64,000 bases of DNA from Lachnospiraceae bacterium. Lineage in GTDB: Bacteria; Bacillota; Clostridia; Lachnospirales; Lachnospiraceae. The notes beneath the pieces were generated by a model, which saw only the letters and a list, made by a program, of their open reading frames with translations, ran no database searches and was not told the origin of the DNA. The position numbers and the translations under genes were made by a program. This document shows positions 9,086 through 18,836 of this stretch, in pieces (positions within the stretch are counted from its first letter, which is position 1; every line of letters starts with the position of its first letter). The DNA is taken from assembly GCA_022510745.1 (NCBI GenBank), contig JAFLSY010000003.1, forward strand, positions 248,001 to 312,000. The letters run 5' to 3'.

Positions 9086-10372
9086 ATGGGACTATCTGAT
9101 TTTTTAAAGAAAAATGATAATGCCACACTTACCCCACAGCCGCCTGCGCCATGGGAAATACTTTCAAGTATGATACTTATCCCCTATGCTGAGACAAACT
9201 ATGGTTTTGATGATGGTATACGGGAGAGAATAAGCAGCATAGAGGGCATAAATGTCACAGAATTTTCAATCCCCCATGATATGTCCGCAGGCAATCTGAA
9301 GTTCACTTATGAAGGCGAGGACTACGAAGCTGGATTCGGCTGGAGAGATTTTTCAATTCCGCAGATAACCTATTACACAAACCAATTTTTCACCGAGGAA
9401 GAAACAAAAGCCATAACGACAGCCGAAGAGGGGCTTCATCTTTATATGAAATTTGGCAAAAATCCTCAGCTCTCTTACCAACTGCAGATAAAAATTGCCG
9501 ACAAAATCATGCCCGATCTTGCCGGTATCATGGATGAAAGCGCTGTAAAACTGCTTTGCGCACGCTGGGTAAGACAAACTGCATATTCAAATGTGCTGCC
9601 TTCCCCTGCTTCGCTTTTTAACGTACAAGCCGTATCTTCCCAAAGCGGAGAAGTCTGGCTGCATACCCACGGCCTTATTCGCTGCGGACTTACCGAACTT
9701 GAAATATTACAGTCCGATACCGAAAATTATCACAATCATTATTCGGTTATATCCACTTTTGCAAGTTATCTTATTGACCATATCCCCGATAAGATCGACT
9801 CTGCATATATCGGCTGCTTTTATGATAACAGTCCTCTTGTCGTCACTCGTCTGTTATGGACCGAGGGACTAAAACAGTATAACGACCTTGAGCTGGGCGG
9901 CATAAACGACAGAAAGAATATGCATAACAGTCAGACTAGCATTTTATTTGCCTTTACAAGCGAAGAAAATGAAAAAACACAAGTATACACAAAAATACCC
10001 GAATTTAATGCGCTGCTTGCAAATAATCCGCTGTTTTTTATAAGCGACAACGAAACAAATCGAATGAGTTTACTCGCACGCGAAAAATATGACTGTCTGA
10101 AGACTGCCCTCAATAACACAGATATGCATATTCTTGTAAAGGTCGGCCTGCCCACAGCACATGATAGCAGTCCGGACCATGAACATATATGGTTCAAGCT
10201 GCAGAGTTTTGACGGTGAAAGCTTTATTGCAGAGCTTACACAAGAGCCTTATGATGTTCCCGATATGCATGAGGGTGATATAGGTACCTATACGGTGAAC
10301 GATATAACCGATTGGATCGTGTATACCCCGAACGGACAGATAACCCCCGAAACAGCATATCTTTTAATGTAA
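9086..10372 (+). CDS. DUF4026 protein with C-terminal DUF2314 domain
   Basis: A 428-residue soluble protein. Residues about 25-330 match my recollection of DUF4026, and the last 90 residues resemble DUF2314 (EHIWFKL...GESFIAEL...GDIGTYTVNDITDWIVY), the family of E. coli YegJ. Neither domain has a proven function; DUF2314 is often discussed with stress or immunity proteins. It starts at 9086 behind AAGGAG and has two promoters upstream. A zinc-ribbon membrane protein follows 54 bases later on the same strand, and the two may form one unit. Confidence 0.65.
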   Translation: MGLSDFLKKNDNATLTPQPPAPWEILSSMILIPYAETNYGFDDGIRERISSIEGINVTEFSIPHDMSAGNLKFTYEGEDYEAGFGWRDFSIPQITYYTNQFFTEEETKAITTAEEGLHLYMKFGKNPQLSYQLQIKIADKIMPDLAGIMDESAVKLLCARWVRQTAYSNVLPSPASLFNVQAVSSQSGEVWLHTHGLIRCGLTELEILQSDTENYHNHYSVISTFASYLIDHIPDKIDSAYIGCFYDNSPLVVTRLLWTEGLKQYNDLELGGINDRKNMHNSQTSILFAFTSEENEKTQVYTKIPEFNALLANNPLFFISDNETNRMSLLAREKYDCLKTALNNTDMHILVKVGLPTAHDSSPDHEHIWFKLQSFDGESFIAELTQEPYDVPDMHEGDIGTYTVNDITDWIVYTPNGQITPETAYLLM

Positions 10373-10426
10373 CCATAAATGGGAGTGTCATAAAATAACT
10401 AATTCATAGTTGTGGAGAGAGAAATC

Positions 10427-11713
10427 ATGCCGGGTTTTTTTGACGCATTACAGCGCAACCTTAATGGGGGAGATTATTACGACCAAAAATCAAGAACATT
10501 GAACGAACGGTTTATTGACGATCTGAATAAAATGTCGGATGACGAAAACTATATTCCGAAAATTTCTTCCGCTGATATGAAATATAATTTTGCATTGCAG
10601 CAAAGAAGGCTCAAAGACCATGGAATCACCTTAAAACGGAAATATATGAAAGAAGAAAATTCTACGTCCGGTGTTTCTATGCTGATGGGAAACGACAAAA
10701 GGTATATTAACCGTATACCTTTTATTTCCTGCCGCTGTGAAAGTGCTTTTGTGAAAGACGACAAGATCCGGAAAAAGATAAAGTCTAAAGAAACTCTTTA
10801 TTCCTATACAGTCTTTGTAGAGAATCAGGATACAAATGCTTCCTACTGTTGCCCAAACTGTGGCGATGTCAATACGGTCTCGCAGCTTTTGGAAACCGGC
10901 TGCCGCAGCTGTGGAACAAGATTTATCATGTCTGATCTTTATCCCAGAATCACGAATTACTATGCATTAAAGCAAAAAGATTATACATTGGTTCCCTTTT
11001 TTCCTTTTATGCTGCTTTGGACATTCGTTATGATCGTATTTCTTGTCACATCAGTGTTAAAACAACAAGAAGAACTATATATGATCATATTGAATCTGTT
11101 ATTCGGGATTCCCATGGGAATGTTTTTCGGGTACATTTTTTATGGAATATCCTCGCTGTTTCTGCTTATCCCTGAGAGTATTGTCGGGAGTATACGGCTT
11201 TTTTCCTATAACAAGACCAAAAGCAAGCTGCCTCGTTTCATGCAGCATTTTGATCCGTATTTCTCAATTGACTTTTTTGTCGGCAAAGTCAATAACTTGC
11301 TGAGAACATTGGTGTTTACTGATAGTTATGATAATTGTGCGATTTATGAACAAACCGGTGAAAACCCGTATAAAGATATCATAGATATCGAATACCAGGG
11401 AATAATCGGCCTCAACAGTGTTAAAAACGATGAAAACTTTGTATATGCAGATATCAATATTTATACCAAAACAACCTATTGCAGCAAAGACAAAATCCGC
11501 CGTAAGGAAGATGTTTTTCGTATGAAAATACAACGCGCCATCGGCGTATATGACGACTGTAATGCTTCCATTCATAATGTCAATTGCCGCAGCTGCGGAG
11601 CAAGCTTTGATGCTGTGAGAGAAAAGAACTGCCCTTACTGTGGCAATGCGTACGATTTGAAACAGTATGATTGGGTTGTGACAGAGTTTTCAAGAAAAAC
11701 TTCTGTCGGCTGA
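10427..11713 (+). CDS. Zinc-ribbon membrane protein with a Tim44-like domain
   Basis: A 428-residue protein with two cysteine clusters: CCPNCGDV...CRSCGTRF before the membrane part and CRSCGASF...CPYCGNAY near the C-terminus, both typical zinc ribbons. Two membrane helices lie between them (about residues 190-250). The region between the helices and the second ribbon has the shape of bacterial Tim44-like domains, but that assignment is tentative. The ATG at 10427 is used because GGAG lies nine bases upstream; an in-frame GTG at 10412 would lie before that site. It probably shares a transcript with the DUF4026 gene. The function is unknown. Confidence 0.6.
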   Translation: MPGFFDALQRNLNGGDYYDQKSRTLNERFIDDLNKMSDDENYIPKISSADMKYNFALQQRRLKDHGITLKRKYMKEENSTSGVSMLMGNDKRYINRIPFISCRCESAFVKDDKIRKKIKSKETLYSYTVFVENQDTNASYCCPNCGDVNTVSQLLETGCRSCGTRFIMSDLYPRITNYYALKQKDYTLVPFFPFMLLWTFVMIVFLVTSVLKQQEELYMIILNLLFGIPMGMFFGYIFYGISSLFLLIPESIVGSIRLFSYNKTKSKLPRFMQHFDPYFSIDFFVGKVNNLLRTLVFTDSYDNCAIYEQTGENPYKDIIDIEYQGIIGLNSVKNDENFVYADINIYTKTTYCSKDKIRRKEDVFRMKIQRAIGVYDDCNASIHNVNCRSCGASFDAVREKNCPYCGNAYDLKQYDWVVTEFSRKTSVG

Positions 11714-11767
11714 TATACTTCCAAAACCGTTCAAGGTCATGACAAAAATAGCCCCCCGCCCTGCTTG

Positions 11768-12601
11768 TTATAAAAGAAAATCAACCTGATACCCAACCTT
11801 CATCTGTTCAAGTTTGTCTCCAAGTTCTTCTCTCAAAATACTATATGCCCGCTCCTTTGTACAGTGACCTGTACACACATATTCTATACCGGTGTTATTG
11901 ATCTTCCCCGCAAGTTCACGTATCTCGTTATTTGACTTGTTAAAGAGATGAAATCCTCCGATCAACCCATAGACGTGCTTCTCAGGGAATGTTGTCTGAA
12001 CCTCATTTATGATATTCGCGGCACCTCCATGGGAGCAGGAATTGATTATCACAAGGCCTTTATCCGTTTCAAGCACAAGGCTCTGTTCATGAGAAAAGTT
12101 ATCCGGTAACCACCTGTTCGCTGTTCGTCTGTACATCATTTCTCTCTTCCCAATACCCGACAGTCCTTCGGTTTTATGGGGAACCAAATATACTCCGTCA
12201 ATTATTTTATAATCCCCGGATACCATTTCAATCCTGTCTGGATAATCACTGAGCACATTCTTAGGAATCCCGATATATCTTGTAAAAAAGAACTTTTTCG
12301 CATAACAATCTTCTGCAGTCCCATTTCTTAAATAAAACTTAGCCTTTGCATTATTTTCAAAAAATGCGGGCATCCCATTTGAATGATCATAATGTGCATG
12401 GCTAAGCACTGCATAATCGATGTCCCTTACATCTATCCCAAGTCTTTCCATATTCTTTAGGAATAAACCCGAGGCTCCGGTATCTACTAAGATCATCTTA
12501 TCGGCATATTCCACCAGAATAGATAATCCCCACTCACCATTGATTCCCATATTCGAAATATTATCTACAATTACAGTTATTCTTGTCCTCATAGTTGTCA
12601 T
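11768..12601 (-). CDS. MBL-fold metallo-hydrolase
   Basis: A 277-residue metallo-beta-lactamase-fold protein. The metal-binding motif HAHYDH is at residues 68-73, a second metal ligand is expected in NSCSHGG, and a third in GGFHL. The layout resembles the group annotated as 7,8-dihydropterin-6-methyl-aminobenzene phosphate synthase-like hydrolases, whose true substrates are mostly unknown. The start at 12601 has AAGGAG eight bases upstream. It faces the zinc-ribbon gene tail to tail and is separated from the ABC permease by about 100 bases. The exact reaction cannot be inferred. Confidence 0.8.
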   Translation of the reverse strand: MTTMRTRITVIVDNISNMGINGEWGLSILVEYADKMILVDTGASGLFLKNMERLGIDVRDIDYAVLSHAHYDHSNGMPAFFENNAKAKFYLRNGTAEDCYAKKFFFTRYIGIPKNVLSDYPDRIEMVSGDYKIIDGVYLVPHKTEGLSGIGKREMMYRRTANRWLPDNFSHEQSLVLETDKGLVIINSCSHGGAANIINEVQTTFPEKHVYGLIGGFHLFNKSNNEIRELAGKINNTGIEYVCTGHCTKERAYSILREELGDKLEQMKVGYQVDFLL

Positions 12602-12698
12602 AAAATGAGCTCCTTACACAAATGAAATACACACTTGATTATAGCATACTCACACCTTATGTTATATCCTTTTCCCAAGAAATTCTGGTGAATGGCTT

Positions 12699-14297
12699 TT
12701 ATATCTGCCTGAGATCGGTTCGTATATTTTTACGATACAAAAAACTAGTCAGGGTGATCAGTGTCAAGACGATCACTGCTCTAAACACATGGGTCAAGGC
12801 TGCGGGAATTACCATTATGATTCCCCCGCAAAGCAAGGCTGCCAATGTGCCAGGCAGGCCGCCGACAGCTGAGGAAGCGCTCTGTTTGACCACAACTACT
12901 TCACTGTCCCATTCCATCTTTGGGAATTTCAGATTGGCGGTCAGTCCGCCAACGCAGGAGAACAAGATGAAAAGCAACATGATGACCACTGACCAAAGAA
13001 TCTCTACTACCTCCCCTTTCAGCACAAGTCCGAGAGAGACCTGGGAGACAAAAAAGAACGGGGCGATCAGAAGCAGGTTCAAACATAGCTTACTGTCCAA
13101 AATCATTTTAGCCGGCAGAGGAAGGCTTTTTAAGATCCACCATTCTTTTCCCTCCATGGAAACAGAAGTAGATGTGGTGTTCATCATACAAAAAATCCCC
13201 GAAACCAGAAATACGATAGCCTGCTGACTATTAATATGCATCGGGATATTGCCCACTGCTTTTTGTATGTCTACAAATAGCAGGGCAACACTGCCGCTCG
13301 CTCCCAGAATGGGGCCCATGATGGTATTGCTCATATACACACTGGATGCCAGATATCTTCTGGTATCTCTGATGAGCAGGCTGCCAAACAATTTTCGTTG
13401 TCCTACATTGCCAATTCCGATTTCCGATATGGCAGAAGTCTTCTTAGACGCAGCCTCCTGTATCTTACGACAGATACCGTGAAAAAAATGTGCTGTGATT
13501 CCTATCACAACCGCCAGAACTGTCACGGAGAGGAAAGTAACGAAAAGAACAGGCAGGAAAGAACCCTTGGTCATTCCCTCGCCCAAAAGCACTGCAGGCG
13601 GGTAAACTTTTCCAAAAGTCTCCATGGTCTTCTCTGATATTCTCTTTATATCTTCTAATGTGAATTCCGTGTTGGCTCCCGCCAGCATTGATATTCCGCC
13701 AAGGATGGCAAGGGCAAATCCCAAGGACAAAATCGTCTCCCAGATAGCTCTGTGTTTCATTCTGGATGCGAATCCCGTTACCAATACCCCTAAAAATGTG
13801 GCAATACTTAATGGGATCATGGGAAGTATCAAAATACTGACCAACCCATTTACATAAAACATCCATCCGGGTTTTTGCAAAAAAGCATAAACCAGATTAC
13901 CCGGAATCATGATCAGACATGTTTCCACCAAATTCTCCAAATATAATCTTGCAAATCGGCCTACCACGATAGCTGATGTTGTCACCGGCAGTGAAGCCAT
14001 CACTTGATACCCATTGCTCCGAAAGAGAATGCCTCCTGCCTTAAAGACGTTGAATACAAAGACTATCACCACCGATATCATGATCAAAAAAGGTGGTACT
14101 ATCTCGCCGATACCCAGCGCGATCAACCCAAAACACTCTGCTCCTATATAAAACATAAAAATCAAAACCGTTAATGCCATAAGGATAAAAAGCCCTTTCA
14201 TCCTTTTTCGCTCAACGGGATTTTTCGTATGTTTCAAAACATTGATACCCAGAATATTCTTTATCTCAATGCTGCACATGTTCCGTATCTGATTCAC
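12699..14297 (-). CDS. ABC exporter permease, multi-pass membrane protein
   Basis: A 532-residue membrane protein with about 10-12 hydrophobic helices in two clusters separated by soluble loops, the pattern of large ABC-2-type exporter permeases. It begins with a GTG at 14297; GGAGG lies nine bases before it, while the next in-frame ATG (14279) has no good site. The start overlaps the end of the ATPase gene by 32 bases, so the two are translationally coupled and form one transporter. The substrate is unknown; such pairs often export antimicrobials, peptides or lipids. Confidence 0.8.
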   Translation of the reverse strand: MNQIRNMCSIEIKNILGINVLKHTKNPVERKRMKGLFILMALTVLIFMFYIGAECFGLIALGIGEIVPPFLIMISVVIVFVFNVFKAGGILFRSNGYQVMASLPVTTSAIVVGRFARLYLENLVETCLIMIPGNLVYAFLQKPGWMFYVNGLVSILILPMIPLSIATFLGVLVTGFASRMKHRAIWETILSLGFALAILGGISMLAGANTEFTLEDIKRISEKTMETFGKVYPPAVLLGEGMTKGSFLPVLFVTFLSVTVLAVVIGITAHFFHGICRKIQEAASKKTSAISEIGIGNVGQRKLFGSLLIRDTRRYLASSVYMSNTIMGPILGASGSVALLFVDIQKAVGNIPMHINSQQAIVFLVSGIFCMMNTTSTSVSMEGKEWWILKSLPLPAKMILDSKLCLNLLLIAPFFFVSQVSLGLVLKGEVVEILWSVVIMLLFILFSCVGGLTANLKFPKMEWDSEVVVVKQSASSAVGGLPGTLAALLCGGIIMVIPAALTHVFRAVIVLTLITLTSFLYRKNIRTDLRQI

Positions 14298-15006
14298 TGT
14301 TCAACACCTCCATAAATACATCTTCCAAAGATTCCCCCTTGTTTACCAATTCATCCATTCTGCCGGCTGCGATCAGCTCCCCGTTTTTGATGATAGCCAC
14401 CTTATTACAGAGCCTTTCGGCTACTTCCAGCACATGGGTAGAGAAGAATATGGCGCCGCCCCTGTCACAGATCTCCCTCATGATTCCCTTCAGAGTTACC
14501 GTTGCCTTGGGGTCCAGCCCCACGAAAGGCTCGTCAAGAATCAGCAGCTTGGGCTCATGGATCAGGGCAGATAAGATTGCCAGCTTCTGTTTCATTCCAT
14601 GAGAATAACTTTTGATCAATTCTCCCAGATCCGACAAAATTTCCAAGGCCTGACCGTATTTTTCTATCCGCTCTTTGCGTTCCTTGGCATTCACTTCGAA
14701 CACATCTCCGATAAAGTTCAGATATTGCATACCCGTCAGATACTCATACAGATCCGGATTATCCGGAATATAAGCAAACTTCCTTTTACACTCCATTGGA
14801 TTTTGCTCGAGGTTGGTTCCATCGATCATAATCTTTCCTTTATCAAAACCGTGGATTCCGGTGATACACTTTAACAGAGTCGTTTTTCCTGCACCGTTAT
14901 GTCCTATGAAGGCAAACAGATCTCCCTTTTCCACATGCAACGAAATATCCTTGATTCCCTTGTCCGTTCCCTTGTACTTCTTCTCCAGATGCTCAATCAC
15001 TATCAT
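14266..15006 (-). CDS. ABC transporter ATP-binding protein
   Basis: A 246-residue ATPase with all standard motifs: Walker A GHNGAGKTT, a Q-loop region, the signature-like YSHGMKQKL in place of LSGGQ, Walker B LLILDEP and the H-loop FSTHVLE. The ATG at 15006 has GGAGG seven bases upstream and is preferred over one 15 bases earlier. It overlaps the permease gene and heads the operon from the promoter at 15071-15099. The altered signature is common in exporters of the CcmA/YtrB group. Confidence 0.9.
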   Translation of the reverse strand: MIVIEHLEKKYKGTDKGIKDISLHVEKGDLFAFIGHNGAGKTTLLKCITGIHGFDKGKIMIDGTNLEQNPMECKRKFAYIPDNPDLYEYLTGMQYLNFIGDVFEVNAKERKERIEKYGQALEILSDLGELIKSYSHGMKQKLAILSALIHEPKLLILDEPFVGLDPKATVTLKGIMREICDRGGAIFFSTHVLEVAERLCNKVAIIKNGELIAAGRMDELVNKGESLEDVFMEVLNSESDTEHVQH

Positions 15007-15070
15007 CTTCACGCCTCCCATCCGTTTTGACGGATATTATTTTCAGGTTCTTACCATTTTACATCCCCAT

Positions 15071-15099
15071 TTTATAACATTACGCAAGGTAACATGCAA
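15071..15099 (-). promoter_or_regulatory. Promoter of the ABC exporter operon
   Basis: On the minus strand TTGCAT, a 17-base spacer and TATAAA, about 65 bases before the ATPase start. No regulator gene adjoins it. Confidence 0.55.
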
Positions 15100-15146
15100 T
15101 AGAAAACATAAAGTATTTTCTATTTTTACCAAACGGCTGAAATGAT

Positions 15147-17030
15147 CTACACATTCCAAAAGCGCATTAATTCAAACGAGATTGCTGCAACGACACAGAG
15201 GCCGTTTGTAAGGATATTTATTACATACCGAACCTTTCGTTTTTTCTTTTCGCCCTTAGAAAAAAGTGCTTTGCAGGATATTCCCGTGGCTACCAGATAT
15301 GTTATACAGCACATCATCTGAATAATACAGCCGATGATTCCCTGTATCTTGGTAAGCCCGTATTGATTAGTAAAGACCGACATCCAGAATACAACTACCA
15401 CTATGGACACAATCCTTGCAATCTGTGCCGCAGTGATAAACTTCGAACCGGTGTAACTCTTATATTTTTTAGCAATAAGAAGAATGAGCTTTATAACAAG
15501 CAGAATCCCCCCAATCGCAGTACATACAATATAAAAGGCAAGTAATGCAATATTTACGATCACAGTAGGTTCTTTCACATAGCTCTGCGGGCCAAGGCTG
15601 ATCACTCTTGTACCATCTTCAAGTTGATAGCTTATTCCCATCATACCCTGTCCATCCTGTGTGAGCCATAATATATCCCCCGATATACTCTTTATTTGTG
15701 CTATGCCTGCCACATCATATTCTCCGTCTTCGGACGAAACGACCGGCAATAGTCCCAAAATAGAAACAAACTTCAAAGGACCATGCCTCATGGAACGTGC
15801 GCTAATATAGATGCCGGATATATCGCTGCTTTCCTTATCGGTTTGTTTAAGATCAGCGGGGTAATCATCGGAACCACTCCTAAAGACGATTCTCGGTATT
15901 TCTGAAATCGGAAGCCCCGCGCCACTCATAAGAACCACTGTTCCGACTCCGGTCTCATTATCAAAATACAAATATGCGGTACATCCGTTCGTAGCTCCAT
16001 TGTGCCCTAATACTTCCGTATCACCATAGGAACCGGACCACAAACCATGGTGACTCACTCCAATATCCGTATCTCCAAGCGTGGATGAAGGAGTAAAAAG
16101 AAAATCTCTCGTTTCCTGATGCTCAAACAACGGGCAATCGTCTCTCACAAAGCTTTGTGCGTACTTTGCCATATCGCCTATAGTACCGGTAGCGGCACCT
16201 GCCGGATAGGGCATAATATATACAAGCTGCGAACCGGTAGATACCCAACCATTACCGGTATTGGCATAGCTAACGAGCTCCTGTCTTTTCGAATATACCC
16301 AGGGATTATCATCATGTGCCGGGCATATGGAAGTGTGTTCCATCCCTAACGGTTCAAAGATATTCTCATGAACATACTCATAAAACGGCTGTCCCGATAC
16401 ACATTCAACAATGTATCCTGCCAAAGCAGCACCATAGTTACTGTACGAACAGACTTCTCCGGGACGATAAATCTGTACAGGCTCAGTCGCCGAGAGCACT
16501 TCTCCCAAGGACATCACTTTATTCTCATCACTTGTCTGATACGCCCACACATTTTCACACCAGCCTGCATTATGATTCATAAGGTTTAACATTGTAATGG
16601 GGGCATCATATTTAAGATTATGGAAAAAGTCCTTCGGGAGGTATTCTCTTATATCCGTTTCAAGATCAATCTCTCCCCTCTCCCATAGCTGCATTACGCT
16701 TACCCAGACCAATGTCTTTGTAGTACTTCCCCATTCATACACCGTATTTTCATCAGCAACAATACCATTCTCGCGATCTGCATATCCGAATGCACCCTGA
16801 TACACTATCTCATCCTTACAAAAGACCGCTGTGGCAAATGAAACATACTCATCAGGATTCTCATCTGCCCATTCCTCAATCCTACTGCCAACTTCCTCAA
16901 AAGCCAGCCCGGACGGCGTAATGCGATCCGATGAAGCAAAAACACTGATAGGGACATTTGTAAATAACAAAAGTGCAGCCATACCGACAATGATTTTCTT
17001 TGCTATAATTTTTCCTGTTTTTCTTCTCAT
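15147..17030 (-). CDS. Membrane-attached serine hydrolase of the beta-lactamase (class C)/PBP-like family
   Basis: A 627-residue protein with an N-terminal signal sequence or anchor (about residues 8-33), an extracellular beta-lactamase-fold domain and four C-terminal membrane helices (about residues 490-620). The catalytic SxxK tetrad reads STTK and the YxN motif is YSN; HNGAT later may be the HxG motif. Relatives are D-aminopeptidases, esterases or peptidoglycan hydrolases rather than true beta-lactamases. The ATG at 17030 is chosen because GGAG precedes it by nine bases. Membrane fusion suggests action on wall or lipid-linked substrates. Resistance should not be assumed. Confidence 0.8.
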   Translation of the reverse strand: MRRKTGKIIAKKIIVGMAALLLFTNVPISVFASSDRITPSGLAFEEVGSRIEEWADENPDEYVSFATAVFCKDEIVYQGAFGYADRENGIVADENTVYEWGSTTKTLVWVSVMQLWERGEIDLETDIREYLPKDFFHNLKYDAPITMLNLMNHNAGWCENVWAYQTSDENKVMSLGEVLSATEPVQIYRPGEVCSYSNYGAALAGYIVECVSGQPFYEYVHENIFEPLGMEHTSICPAHDDNPWVYSKRQELVSYANTGNGWVSTGSQLVYIMPYPAGAATGTIGDMAKYAQSFVRDDCPLFEHQETRDFLFTPSSTLGDTDIGVSHHGLWSGSYGDTEVLGHNGATNGCTAYLYFDNETGVGTVVLMSGAGLPISEIPRIVFRSGSDDYPADLKQTDKESSDISGIYISARSMRHGPLKFVSILGLLPVVSSEDGEYDVAGIAQIKSISGDILWLTQDGQGMMGISYQLEDGTRVISLGPQSYVKEPTVIVNIALLAFYIVCTAIGGILLVIKLILLIAKKYKSYTGSKFITAAQIARIVSIVVVVFWMSVFTNQYGLTKIQGIIGCIIQMMCCITYLVATGISCKALFSKGEKKKRKVRYVINILTNGLCVVAAISFELMRFWNV

Positions 17031-17114
17031 TTCAATTTTCTCCAAATTCTAAACTAACTCCCCATTTCACAAAAGTGTTCCTAGGAAAATTATAATTTTT
17101 TGACATATCCATCT

Positions 17115-18371
17115 TCACTCTTGGATTTCTTTATAGTGCATATAATGAATTCCTATGTGACCAATTCCCAAAATAACAGCCACCGGAATAAGGAGTTCAT
17201 TTCTTGCACTTACTCCTAAAAGAAGTAATGCCAGAACAGGAAGCGTTGCTCCTGCAAGCGGAACTCCTGCAATTCCTCTGTAAAAATCTTTCATGGTATG
17301 TTCGCCTTTAAAATATCTCACCCAATATATCTCATATAAAATCATCAAACCCAAAGCAACAACTATGTACAAATCCAAATACGAAAAATAATATCCTGAA
17401 TTTCCTAAAGATTTACTCCTAAAATTGAAATCTGTAAAAAAAGGTAACAGAATCGTTGCGCCAACTTCTCCCATTTTTTCCAATACACCTAATATTTTAT
17501 TCTCTTTTTTCGCATATTCCGTATAACTGCTTGGTTGAAATCTGGTCCATATAATATTGGGGATAAATAGCATCAGTAAAAATATAATTCCCACATAGCC
17601 TACCCCAAAAGAAAAATGTTTTGCGCTTATTTTATCTATCATATTGATCATATATATATTTTCTATAACATCACCGTACTTTGATTTTATCTGCCCTGCC
17701 ATCAAATCGGGGTTATTGAGATCAATATGATAACTACCATAAATCCCCATAATTTCTTTTCTTCCAATCCGCTCATATGCAGCGATAAAATTTTCAACCA
17801 TCATTTCCTCGCGGTATGGATCAGTTGCTTCCATTCCATAATAGTGTTTCCCCTGTTCAATACAAATAGATGCTAACTCATATTGCTCTGAATCTTTTAA
17901 TCCTTCCACTTCCAAATAGTCTAGATACCGTGCTCCCGTAGTCTTATACTGATGACCAACATCGGTTCCATGAAATACTGTTTCGGGACACTCGTTCTTT
18001 ATCGTTTTAAAAAAATATAAATAATCCTCTGTATGAGATGCCGTACCATCAATATCATTATATATCTGATTTAGTATCACGTCATCATCTGCTTTCATCC
18101 ACAAATTTATAAATTCAGCAGTGTAATAAGGTAATTCAACAAATAAATCCCGATTACCATTTTCATAATATTCCTTCCAGATTTCAATTTCCTTATTATA
18201 GAAGTCAGCTATTCCATGCACTTCCCCGTACAGATGAATAATGCCGCCATTTTCAGGGCTATAATCATTTACAACACTATTACGAGTATCTATTGCATTC
18301 AAAATTTCTATCACAATCACAATACTAATTAAAATTCCAAATACTATAATTGATTTCAAGTTATTTTTCAT
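17115..18371 (-). CDS. EreA/ChaN/TIKI-superfamily-like membrane protein
   Basis: A 418-residue protein with an N-terminal helix (about 7-26), an outside domain and four or five C-terminal helices (from about 250). The outside domain has LYGEVHG, then FVELPYY, HGTDVGHQ and GIYGSYHIDL. Conserved GE.HG and H-containing motifs in this order characterise the superfamily of erythromycin esterase, ChaN haem-binding proteins and TIKI/TraB proteases. Which activity is present cannot be told. The ribosome binding site GAGGAG is 10 bases before the ATG. It follows a VOC-family gene on the same strand with a 53-base gap. The membrane attachment is unusual for EreA. Confidence 0.6.
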   Translation of the reverse strand: MKNNLKSIIVFGILISIVIVIEILNAIDTRNSVVNDYSPENGGIIHLYGEVHGIADFYNKEIEIWKEYYENGNRDLFVELPYYTAEFINLWMKADDDVILNQIYNDIDGTASHTEDYLYFFKTIKNECPETVFHGTDVGHQYKTTGARYLDYLEVEGLKDSEQYELASICIEQGKHYYGMEATDPYREEMMVENFIAAYERIGRKEIMGIYGSYHIDLNNPDLMAGQIKSKYGDVIENIYMINMIDKISAKHFSFGVGYVGIIFLLMLFIPNIIWTRFQPSSYTEYAKKENKILGVLEKMGEVGATILLPFFTDFNFRSKSLGNSGYYFSYLDLYIVVALGLMILYEIYWVRYFKGEHTMKDFYRGIAGVPLAGATLPVLALLLLGVSARNELLIPVAVILGIGHIGIHYMHYKEIQE

Positions 18372-18424
18372 ACGCTATGTTCTCCTCAAGCCAAATATAG
18401 CCTCATCATGCAATAAATTAGAAT

Positions 18425-18808
18425 TTATACTGTTAATTCAATCTGATTTCCCTCTAAATCAACTATACAGCTTTCATAATAACCGTCACCAGTTGTTCTT
18501 GGTGCGCTTATTACTTCATATCCATCAGCTTGTAATTTTGCAGTTAATTGGTCCACCTTTTCAACACTTCCTAATGCAAATGCAATATGGATATATCCTG
18601 TTCTACTTATATCTTTGGCACTATCAACCATTTGTGGTCTATTCATTATTTCTAATCTCGCCCCGTTATCAAAAGATAAGAAATATGAACGAAAATTAGT
18701 TTTCAAGTTGTGATACCCATTGTTTGCCTTAGCACCAAAATACTTTACAAAAAACTCTTTTACTGCTTCTAAATCAGTCACATACATAGCAATATGTTCA
18801 ATTTTCAT
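18425..18808 (-). CDS. VOC-family (glyoxalase-fold) protein
   Basis: A 127-residue single-domain vicinal-oxygen-chelate protein: IEHIAMYVTDLEAVKEFF opens the first beta-alpha-beta unit, YIHIAFALGS the second half, and ESCIVDLEGNQIEL ends the fold. Putative metal ligands are His4 and the Glu near the end. The start at 18808 has GGGAG just upstream and removes seven residues from the longest reading. Members act as lyases, dioxygenases or resistance proteins; the substrate is unknown. Confidence 0.8.
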   Translation of the reverse strand: MKIEHIAMYVTDLEAVKEFFVKYFGAKANNGYHNLKTNFRSYFLSFDNGARLEIMNRPQMVDSAKDISRTGYIHIAFALGSVEKVDQLTAKLQADGYEVISAPRTTGDGYYESCIVDLEGNQIELTV

Positions 18809-18836
18809 TTTTCTCCCTACTTTCAACACCCAAAAT

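Noticed and set aside
15147..17030. True beta-lactamase resistance gene
   Set aside because: The SxxK and YxN motifs belong to a broad hydrolase family, and the large C-terminal membrane domain is not found in beta-lactamases.
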